A stretch of DNA of 11,912 nucleotides. It comes from CAIXMG01 sp964628065. Its GTDB lineage: Bacteria > Patescibacteriota > Minisyncoccia > Phycocordibacterales > UBA1006. Where the stretch lies: contig CAZVLM010000019.1 of assembly GCA_964628065.1 (NCBI GenBank), forward strand, positions 1 to 11,912, written 5' to 3'. A program made the translations under genes and the position numbers. How positions within the stretch are numbered: the stretch's first letter is position 1; each line of letters begins with the position of its first letter. This document shows, piece after piece, positions 6,801-11,859 of this stretch. The notes beneath the pieces are model-generated. The model was not told where the DNA came from, did no database searches, and saw only the letters and a program-made list of their open reading frames with translations.

Positions 6801-7855
6801 AGATAGATTTTATTTACGCCAAAACTCCCGCAAAGGAAAAAGAGTTAAAGTTTGAAATTGCGAAAAATGCATTTTATATTCCCATTATTAACAAGGAAGG
6901 AGTGGTTGTTTATAGTCCTGAAGACTATGACACACTTAGAATGGTGTTTGCAGGGGTAGGGGAGTATGGTGGTGATCCGATAAAGGTTGATCGGGTGCAG
7001 TCGGGGATTCTTCGCAGTGAGGTAGATCGAGTGCGAGAAGAAAGTAAAAACGGGGAAGAGCAAATAAAAAATATTGGACTTACCCTTCGGACGCAAGTAA
7101 TAGATGTGTTGCAAAAGCAGGGCCTTCATTTTCGGCATGAGTTTAATAACAGTATTTTAGGAACAGAATTTCACGATACTGGGTCAACGAGTCGCCTTAC
7201 CAATCTTCCGAACAAGTTTGATTTTGATTTTGGGTTACGACTGGATTCTTTTCAGGTGAAAAATACCGAAAACTATGTCAGTGTACTTAAAGAGGCCATC
7301 AAGGGTAAGAAGGTTGCAGTAGAGGCACATAAAGACGGCTACTACCAACTTCGTGCAGAAGGTGTTACAGAAATTAATCGGGTACTATTAAGCGAGGAAG
7401 TTGATCTCGATGTTGGTTTTGGAAGTAAATCAGATGAGGTGGTGTTCGGATCCCACGATGCAATATCAGAAAAGTTGGCTTCAATTGAAGTGAGTGGTGG
7501 TAGGACCACAAGACAGGAAGTGGTGGCGAATATTATCTTGGCCAAGGAGATTTTAAGTGAGGCTGGATGTTATAAAAAGGTTGATGGAGGATTAGGAGGA
7601 ATTGGTGTAGAAAATTGGATTCTTCAAAATGGTGGGAATATTAAGATGGCATTTGAGAGGTTTAAGGCGTCTGCATACGATAAAGAAGGAAATAGGCTTC
7701 CTTTGGATCAGGTGAAGGATCAATCTCCTTTATATGATGCAGGGATGAATATCAAATTTAACAACCATGATAACTTTATGTATATGCTCAAAGAGCCGCA
7801 ATATTACAAGATGTTGGAGACGATCGACAGTAAGCTTAGAGAATGGAGTAAGTAA
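3857..7855 (+). CDS. Giant 1332-aa protein with helical repeats and two nucleotidyltransferase-like domains
   Basis: No signal peptide or membrane helix, so probably cytoplasmic. Layout: coiled coil (residues 1-60); acidic helical linker (about 75-125); degenerate helical repeats of the form (F/A)xxLxxxG (at about 250, 313, 430 and 489); long helical middle (about 530-860). The C-terminal third carries two polymerase-beta-type signatures. The first is NGSVAVEFLGGG (883-894) followed by DTD (Asp903/Asp905), with a possible third acid at Asp984 in TEIDFIYA. The second is GSTSRLTNLPNKFDFDF (1109-1125), fitting hG(S)-x(11)-DxD with Asp1122/Asp1124, and a third acid at Asp1183 or Asp1185 in EVDLDVGF. 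GGIGVENWILQNGG (1247-1260) then recalls the C-terminal lobe of OAS/CCA-type enzymes. I recall similar uncharacterised CPR proteins; substrate is unknown. An ATG at 3863 is an alternative start. It follows the 53-aa gene by 3 nt. Confidence 0.85.
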   Translation: MKMNELEKTIESKQNRVEELKNLSVNENVQEEINALEKEIVDHLSELEVKKIDEEISAIDQSLPLKETIDRVLKKETGLENGIKDIEEGSDELEEILAELEGIEGDSLEEGIQKEIDPLLKILCPEGKDYSAYREEILNDLSDSVMTLSNVPGRGLVIIPPERLVIEMKQLLINRLKTVVADAADYEKQATMDGELVRHAKIALLSMGDLSDLKRSKGKEEFAKEALDFSDIRWYLCGGNDKIKFTEKEFNELVEAGFGDQLAKIPNYRFGEDLASVPESLLVPMIRYHQDGFWINTLLQRHSPKDKYSHGVFRELTKNNMGYVVLNNFDKFKGVDFQEVVDVHSPGYPYHARDIIEVLKSLKLPQDEFDVQLDYVTKHQEMTDRDYTLPEVEKNYTDVIAKMKAITRDHYDPELRKWVKPDIGEGLSIAKEMIEAGQLGFLYEGHDYVKKLVVEDYDWLLENVKKYDQEHLLMHYNQWLKESDQREYAKKLLSQGKEPLLVAGCGTRHGNPALFSRGVLDQEVFNGLWAKDLTVDLELFQNLDDDAFKRVQEKMPELFEGKQLVRSLKSFQLENVDENKRFIDYKTILSNESIEDFMLSQKDNQIIPLLDRFLAYNPDQREAYLNIFVAINETPSQEVKRIRNEILDQVLDSQDPFSTYQKIESVFIENNLPMSGKVLKIFDVLHSDERITQSLNSAKETSRVLRDAKESERREIMAKDIVKIHVESGNKSLEKYIVIIKEGQTIIDKAESLGWETLTYEELQKAAFVFKKMQTFYENSVLKGDENSLDQEQSLNESYLQLRKNLQVSESQKISEKISELFVRPVGYETFDEVLERMNTSRKAATERNKEFATKIKEGESVVTGGDLLKGVNSEYFKNILQNGSVAVEFLGGGATKDYTPFDTDLSMVETQDLDNGFESAVNASLAERYGDTILGFKNRGQFYDTSFQQNVLYNKDLYELFKLEYAGAKHYGIRTGIPSTEIDFIYAKTPAKEKELKFEIAKNAFYIPIINKEGVVVYSPEDYDTLRMVFAGVGEYGGDPIKVDRVQSGILRSEVDRVREESKNGEEQIKNIGLTLRTQVIDVLQKQGLHFRHEFNNSILGTEFHDTGSTSRLTNLPNKFDFDFGLRLDSFQVKNTENYVSVLKEAIKGKKVAVEAHKDGYYQLRAEGVTEINRVLLSEEVDLDVGFGSKSDEVVFGSHDAISEKLASIEVSGGRTTRQEVVANIILAKEILSEAGCYKKVDGGLGGIGVENWILQNGGNIKMAFERFKASAYDKEGNRLPLDQVKDQSPLYDAGMNIKFNNHDNFMYMLKEPQYYKMLETIDSKLREWSK

Positions 7856-7872
7856 TAATCTCTCGATATTTA

Positions 7873-7881
7873 TGCTATAGT
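7873..7881 (+). promoter_or_regulatory. Extended -10, leaderless promoter of tgt
   Basis: TGCTATAGT ends 7 nt before the tgt ATG, placing the predicted transcript start on the start codon. The surrounding ATGCTATAGTCTC is identical to the mreB promoter. No clear -35 is present, as is tolerated with a TGn extension. Confidence 0.7.
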
Positions 7882-7888
7882 CTCCTTC

Positions 7889-9112
7889 ATGAAGAAATTT
7901 GATTTCACTATAACCAAAAAACTTGAAGGGACTCTCGCGCGCGCTGGCGAAATTCATACTCCGCACGGAGTCATTATGACGCCGTCGTTTGTTACGGTTG
8001 GAACAAAGGCAACCGTGAAGGCGCTTACACCCGAACAAGTGAAAGATCTTGGAGCGCAAGTCGTGCTTGCAAATACGTACCACTTATATTTAGAGCCAGG
8101 CGATGAGCTGGTTAAGAAGGCAGGAGGATTTCCCAAAATGATGAACTGGCATGGACCAACGATGACTGACTCGGGAGGGTTTCAGGTGTTTTCTCTTGGT
8201 ACGGCGTTTGATCAGAAAGTTTCTAAGCTTGCGAAGGTAGAACAAATCACAGAAGATACCCCGTATGAAATTTCAGATAAGGCACTCGCAAAAATTGATG
8301 AAGACGGCGTAACGTTCAAATCCTACAAAGACGGATCAGAACACCGATTTACACCAGAGCGATCAATGGAGATTCAGTGGAACCTTGGCGCTGATATAAT
8401 TTTTGCATTTGATGAATGTACAAGTCCGATCGCACCGCTCAAATACCAGCAGGAAGCAATGGATCGAACCCATCGTTGGGCAATGCGGAGTCTTGTTGCA
8501 CATAACGAACTTGATGCCGGTAAGGTTCAGGCCATCTTTGGTGTGGTTCAAGGAGGTCGGTTCGAAGACTTACGAAAAGAATCCGCTAAAATATTAGGAG
8601 AAATGGTTACAGAAAAAGGCGATCAGTTCGACGGATTCGGTATTGGCGGATCATTCGAGAAAGATGACCTTGGAACCGCAGTAAAATGGGTGAATGAAAT
8701 TCTTCCTGAGAATAAACCGCGACACCTTCTGGGAATTGGAGAACCGATTGATTTTTTCCTTGGGGTAGAAAATGGTTGTGATACATTCGATTGTGTTGCG
8801 CCAACGCGCATTGCGCGAAATGGTGCGCTGTATACCAAGTCCGGAAAACTTAATATCAGAAATGCTGAGCACAAAAATAATTTCACACCCATTGAATCTG
8901 ATTGCGCATGTTACACCTGTAAACATTACACGCGAGCATATCTTGCGCACTTGTTTAGGTCAGAAGAAATGCTTGGTGCAACACTTGCATCAATTCATAA
9001 TCTTTATTTTATCAATAAACTTGTCGCTGATATTCGATTATCGTTGCTGGATGACACGTTCTTTACCTTCAAGGAATCATTTTTAAAGGAGTACTATTCT
9101 GAAGATAAGTAA
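7889..9112 (+). CDS. tgt: Queuine/preQ1 tRNA-guanine transglycosylase (TGT)
   Basis: TGT swaps guanine-34 in the anticodon of GUN tRNAs (Asp, Asn, His, Tyr) for preQ1, an entry step to queuosine. Catalytic elements align with the Zymomonas enzyme: Asp94-Ser95 in TDSGGFQVFSLG, Asp175 in FAFDECTSP, GVVQGG (218-223), and nucleophile Asp301 in DTFDCVAPTR (equivalent to Asp280). The zinc site is Cys339, Cys341, Cys344 and His370, with the family's exact spacing (CxCxxC, then 26 to His). At 407 aa it is somewhat long. The Asp94-Asp175 interval is 81 residues against 54 in Zymomonas (Asp102-Asp156), so about 27 charged residues are inserted near 107-145. The start follows its -10 box directly. No other queuosine gene is in the window, so preQ1 or queuine may be salvaged or made elsewhere. 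Confidence 0.96.
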   Translation: MKKFDFTITKKLEGTLARAGEIHTPHGVIMTPSFVTVGTKATVKALTPEQVKDLGAQVVLANTYHLYLEPGDELVKKAGGFPKMMNWHGPTMTDSGGFQVFSLGTAFDQKVSKLAKVEQITEDTPYEISDKALAKIDEDGVTFKSYKDGSEHRFTPERSMEIQWNLGADIIFAFDECTSPIAPLKYQQEAMDRTHRWAMRSLVAHNELDAGKVQAIFGVVQGGRFEDLRKESAKILGEMVTEKGDQFDGFGIGGSFEKDDLGTAVKWVNEILPENKPRHLLGIGEPIDFFLGVENGCDTFDCVAPTRIARNGALYTKSGKLNIRNAEHKNNFTPIESDCACYTCKHYTRAYLAHLFRSEEMLGATLASIHNLYFINKLVADIRLSLLDDTFFTFKESFLKEYYSEDK

Positions 9113-9132
9113 GCATTCACGAGACAGAGTAC

Positions 9133-9161
9133 TTGCTTTATAAAGTGTAATATGGTATAAA
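9133..9161 (+). promoter_or_regulatory. Promoter of the 134-aa gene
   Basis: TTGCTT (9133-9138), a 17-nt spacer, and TATAAA (9156-9161) preceded by TGG make a good sigma-70-type promoter with an extended -10. The predicted start near 9168 leaves a leader of about 37 nt, unlike the leaderless genes upstream. No Shine-Dalgarno is visible in it. Confidence 0.6.
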
Positions 9162-9204
9162 AATATTCGAACTGGAATTCAATTTTAAAACTAAATCGAA
9201 ACTT

Positions 9205-9609
9205 ATGGCAACAATTCTTCCGTTACTATCGCTAATAATGTTTAATAAGTTTGAACATGGCAAATTTCCATTACCCGTTTTAATGAACGGAACACTTAAA
9301 GAGCTTGACCATGCAACATGGTGTATGGTGAGGGTAGGCGAAAATCGGCGTTTAGAAGTTATTTCGGCAAATGTTTATAATTGTGGCAAAACAGCAGATG
9401 CTTTTTGGAAAAAAATAGATAATACTGTTTTTGAAAATAATGTAGTAAGTATTATTATTGATGACAAAGAGCATTTTTACAACCGAGGCGCAAAAAATTT
9501 AGCCGATGTACATCATTGCCAGGATGATAATTTTGGCACACCGTTCGACAATATCAATCCGTATATTGTAAAACCGTCTACAGGATTTATTGGCCGGGCT
9601 GCTGCATAA
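9205..9609 (+). CDS. Hypothetical protein (orphan), 134 aa
   Basis: I do not recognise this protein. It starts with a short hydrophobic stretch (residues 2-12), then a mixed alpha/beta sequence with hydrophobic strands such as NVVSIIID (79-86). It has three Cys (40, 60, 105) and a His-rich spot VHHC (102-105). It ends in a Gly/Ala-rich tail and has no clear membrane helix. A second in-frame ATG at 9238 would give 123 aa without the hydrophobic start; neither start has a Shine-Dalgarno. It is a stand-alone unit, with a promoter at 9133-9161 and a strong terminator at 9631-9660. That self-contained arrangement supports a real expressed gene. Confidence 0.65.
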   Translation: MATILPLLSLIMFNKFEHGKFPLPVLMNGTLKELDHATWCMVRVGENRRLEVISANVYNCGKTADAFWKKIDNTVFENNVVSIIIDDKEHFYNRGAKNLADVHHCQDDNFGTPFDNINPYIVKPSTGFIGRAAA

Positions 9610-9630
9610 ATTACGCAGTGAAAAAAGAAT

Positions 9631-9660
9631 AAAAAAGCATTCCCTTGGGAGTGCTTTTTT
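9631..9660 (+). terminator. Strong intrinsic terminator
   Basis: AAAAAAGCATTCCC (9631-9644), loop TT, GGGAGTGCTTTTTT (9647-9660). The 14-bp stem contains one T-G pair and has A-run/T-run flanks, so it can work in both directions. Confidence 0.9.
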
Positions 9661-9738
9661 AATGGGAGTTATTGATTTCGAGTGGTAGATATGTTTCAAT
9701 AAACCAGAATCATTGTTTCACTTTTAAATACAAACCCT

Positions 9739-10464
9739 ATGAAAATATTTGCTTGGTTGTTACATCATGTCTTTATAAGGATGGTGCTTATTATGACGGT
9801 TGGTGTAGGTCTGGTTGCGGGAGTTATGTACTGGAAGACTTCTTGGAGTACTGCCGCATTCGTATGGATCTGTTACATTAGCGCGATCGCGTTCGTTGAA
9901 TTATTCATTACAAGTAAGCAACTCCTTTTGTACGATTTCGAACGGAAATTTAAAACTGCAAAAACACTGAACGATTTTTATCACATAGTGTCCCTGCTTC
10001 TATCGGACGAAATGCCCCATGGAAAACTGTTTAAGTTTGAAGACTTTTTTAACAAATATCACTTTGATGTAAAAATTATGGCGCAAGAAGTGTTCGACTG
10101 CTGGGATCATTCAGATGAGGAGCATATACAATGCCTGGAATTATATCTTTCTTTGCGTGATATTAGTTATTATTATCAAGACAGAATTTCTGAGGAAGAC
10201 TCATCTTTCCTAGAGAAGGGTGTCCAGATGTTTTTTTCTGATTTGTCTCAATACGCAGCAAATAGTATTCGTGATCGTAAAAGAGGTCTTGAAAAGAAAT
10301 ACAGGCACAATGCATTATTGGAGTATTTGCAAACACCGCTTGCGGCTTACCATCAAAGCATGAATCTTTTTCCAAATAGTCACCTCAGAAAGCTTTATTA
10401 TGAGGCTACTGAGGAGCAACAAATGCAGGCCATGAAGAAGTTTTCAGTACCTAGTTTCAATTAG
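9739..10464 (+). CDS. Two-TM membrane protein, first paralogue
   Basis: A 241-aa protein with two N-terminal membrane helices (about residues 12-32 and 38-58) and a mostly helical soluble domain (about 65-241), probably cytoplasmic. It is paralogous to the 268-aa product at 10598. Both begin MKI--WLL and share (M/E)P(H/Y)G(K/R)LF (92-98 here) and CL--YL-L (132-139). They also share LL-Y--TPL--Y-------PN-HL--L---A (193-223). I recognise no known domain. The ATG gives the start shared with the paralogue; no Shine-Dalgarno or convincing promoter is visible in 9661-9738, though TGG-TAGATA at 9683-9691 is a weak -10 candidate. The upstream terminator means it needs its own promoter. Confidence 0.75.
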   Translation: MKIFAWLLHHVFIRMVLIMTVGVGLVAGVMYWKTSWSTAAFVWICYISAIAFVELFITSKQLLLYDFERKFKTAKTLNDFYHIVSLLLSDEMPHGKLFKFEDFFNKYHFDVKIMAQEVFDCWDHSDEEHIQCLELYLSLRDISYYYQDRISEEDSSFLEKGVQMFFSDLSQYAANSIRDRKRGLEKKYRHNALLEYLQTPLAAYHQSMNLFPNSHLRKLYYEATEEQQMQAMKKFSVPSFN

Positions 10465-10480
10465 GAAGACTTAAAAATTA

Positions 10481-10510
10481 AAAAAAGCAGGGAATGGTCC
10501 CTGCTTTTTT
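10481..10510 (+). terminator. Strong intrinsic terminator after first membrane paralogue
   Basis: AAAAAAGCAGGGA (10481-10493), loop ATGG, TCCCTGCTTTTTT (10498-10510): a perfect 13-bp stem with a T-run. Twelve stem pairs are the same as in the terminator of the second paralogue. Confidence 0.93.
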
Positions 10511-10524
10511 GATCGACCATAAAC

Positions 10525-10554
10525 TTGATTTTAATATAAATATATGGTTTTATA
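10525..10554 (+). promoter_or_regulatory. Possible promoter of the second membrane paralogue
   Basis: TTGATT (10525-10530) lies 18 nt before TTTATA (10549-10554), in a very AT-rich stretch with several other TATA-like boxes. A leader of about 35-40 nt without a Shine-Dalgarno would follow. Confidence 0.35.
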
Positions 10555-10597
10555 TTCGAGAATATATTTTTGTTTTACCTTCTAAAATCCATATACC

Positions 10598-11404
10598 ATG
10601 AAAATTCTTGTTTGGCTTCTTGCTCATCCTAAATGGAACATCTTTTTGATAATAATCCTGTTTAATATTGTTGCTATCACGTGTTATTCGTTCGACGCAT
10701 CGCTAACACCTTGGTTGCTTTCCCTAGCTTTTTTCTTTTCTATTGTTGGACTTATTCAGACGCGCATTAACAGTTCAGATGTAAGTGACTACGCCATAGG
10801 TTTAGGTCTGCATGTTGTATGCAGTAAAAACCGTGCATTGAAGGCCAAGGTTTGTATTGCAATGATCAATGGTGACGAGCCTTACGGTCGCTTGTTTTCA
10901 AAAAGAGACCAGTTTAGGAGATATGCTGGCGATTTCGAAAAGCTCGTAGTTGATATTTTCAGAAGCGATGACTCAGATACAAGCCATGCTTTATGCCTTG
11001 ATGTGTATCTTGCTCTCAATGAAAAAATTACAAGTCTTGTTGCAAAATTTCAAAAAAGTACTGCCACAGCGGTTGAACAGCAGACAATGAAAATTTTTTC
11101 TGAGTTGAGTGTGCATGCATTGAATAATGTTAAGAAAAGAAAGATGCTGCTCGAGCAGAGATACGGCAGTGTGCCACTATTGAAATACATTAATACACCA
11201 TTGCTTCAGTATCAGGAACATTTGGATGAAGATCCGAACGCACATTTGGCTCAACTATTTGAGAAAGCACAACCAACAGAACGGCAGCTCGTAATGATGA
11301 TGGCTTCGCAATATGAAGATGAGTCATTATTAAACAGGTTGCTAGATGTTGAAATAGAAATGGCGCAAAAAGTGCCTGAAAATGAAGGAAAGTCTTTCGT
11401 GTAA
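10598..11404 (+). CDS. Two-TM membrane protein, second paralogue
   Basis: A 268-aa protein with two N-terminal membrane helices (about residues 12-32 and 37-54) and a helical, charged, probably cytoplasmic domain. It is the paralogue of the 241-aa product upstream. EPYGRLF (94-100), CLDVYLAL (133-140) and LLKYINTPLLQY...PNAHLAQLFEKA (194-224) line up with that protein at nearly the same positions, 13 identities in the last 31-residue block. It has an extra acidic C-terminal tail (about 235-268) that the first copy lacks. I recognise no family; two short helices plus a cytoplasmic domain could be a membrane anchor or scaffold. It lies between its own AT-rich promoter region and a terminator, just upstream of the rRNA operon. 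Confidence 0.77.
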   Translation: MKILVWLLAHPKWNIFLIIILFNIVAITCYSFDASLTPWLLSLAFFFSIVGLIQTRINSSDVSDYAIGLGLHVVCSKNRALKAKVCIAMINGDEPYGRLFSKRDQFRRYAGDFEKLVVDIFRSDDSDTSHALCLDVYLALNEKITSLVAKFQKSTATAVEQQTMKIFSELSVHALNNVKKRKMLLEQRYGSVPLLKYINTPLLQYQEHLDEDPNAHLAQLFEKAQPTERQLVMMMASQYEDESLLNRLLDVEIEMAQKVPENEGKSFV

Positions 11405-11422
11405 GATGGATTAAAACTTAAT

Positions 11423-11452
11423 AAAAAAGCAGGGAACTAACCCTGCTTTTTT
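11423..11452 (+). terminator. Strong intrinsic terminator after second membrane paralogue
   Basis: AAAAAAGCAGGG (11423-11434), loop AACTAA, CCCTGCTTTTTT (11441-11452): a perfect 12-bp stem. It differs from the terminator at 10481-10510 essentially only in loop and innermost pair, so it was probably duplicated with the gene. Confidence 0.93.
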
Positions 11453-11467
11453 AGTGCCTCAAAAGCC

Positions 11468-11495
11468 TTGACTTTATATTCCTTTCGTATATACT
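11468..11495 (+). promoter_or_regulatory. rRNA operon promoter P1 (upstream)
   Basis: TTGACT (11468-11473), a 16-nt spacer and TATACT (11490-11495) are the closest match to a classical sigma-70 promoter in the window. Nothing coding lies between it and 16S rRNA, so it most likely adds transcription to the rRNA operon with a leader of about 360 nt. Confidence 0.55.
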
Positions 11496-11599
11496 TGAGC
11501 TCGTCACTTTTTGAAACTTTGACAGAACCGCAAGAAATGGCGCAAATGATATTTTTGGCTATTTTTAGTAGTAATCCCCAGATTTAAGGCTTGTAAAGC

Positions 11600-11627
11600 T
11601 TGCATTAAATCATGGGTTTGCTATACT
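11600..11627 (+). promoter_or_regulatory. rRNA operon promoter P2 (proximal)
   Basis: An extended -10, TGCTATACT (11619-11627), lies 16 nt after a weak -35 TTGCAT (11600-11605). The predicted start near 11634 gives a leader of about 226 nt before 16S. It is the same -10 string as in the minus-strand promoter at 2391-2383. Confidence 0.6.
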
Positions 11628-11633
11628 CGCGGT

Positions 11634-11859
11634 TGTCACTTTAAATAAAGAGACAGATTACTTTGTCAACAGAAGCAAACTCGGTTTCCGGCATCGTCCG
11701 GAAACGCGAGTAGATTATGCAATCTTATATTCGAAACAGAAAATAGATAACCCCTCGACAAGCTCGGGGTACGTTGTACATTCTTTTGTTTCGTTCTATG
11801 AGAATACAAAGACTGGAAGGTTCAATAATTTATTTATTGTACATTTCCTTTCTATTCTT
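11634..11859 (+). other. rRNA leader region with a strong hairpin
   Basis: This non-coding stretch before 16S holds a strong hairpin at 11679-11711: ACTCG-GTTTCCGG (11679-11691), loop CATCGT, CCGGAAAC-g-CGAGT (11698-11711, one bulged G). It also holds a GC-rich inverted motif at 11750-11770, two TTGTACATT direct repeats (11774-11782, 11837-11845) and an AT-rich run into 16S. These are probably leader folding and RNase processing elements. A boxA-like CACTTTAAA near 11637 is too weak to call. In 11453-11467 and 11496-11599 I see no gene. Confidence 0.6.
11750..11770 (+). repeat. Short GC-rich imperfect palindrome
   Basis: ACCCC(T)CGACAAGCTC-GGGGT: ACCCC (11750-11754) pairs with GGGGT (11766-11770) around CTCGACAAGCTC-like sequence. 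It stands out in an AT-rich leader. It resembles the 'TCGACAAGCTC' palindromic elements I recall from intergenic DNA of many bacteria; only one copy lies in this window. Confidence 0.4.

Noticed and set aside
3857..7855. Reading the giant gene and its neighbours as a CBASS-type defence operon
   Set aside because: The NTase signatures are suggestive, but no effector, sensor or Cap-type accessory gene is adjacent, and tgt follows directly with its own promoter.
11519..11550. A perfect -35 box TTGACA at 11519-11524 as a third rRNA promoter
   Set aside because: The only -10-like hexamer (AATGAT) is 20 nt away and poor, so I did not call it.
11437..11583. A 48-codon minus-strand open stretch ending in TAG inside the terminator loop, with a coding-like C-terminus (ELKYIRKEYKVKAFEALKKQG)
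   Set aside because: It has no ATG, GTG or TTG start in frame after the upstream TAA, and it overlaps the rRNA P1 promoter. A decayed gene remnant is possible but not supported.
11637..11645. CACTTTAAA as a boxA antitermination site in the rRNA leader
   Set aside because: It matches the TGCTCTTTAAC consensus only loosely, and no boxB-like partner stands out.
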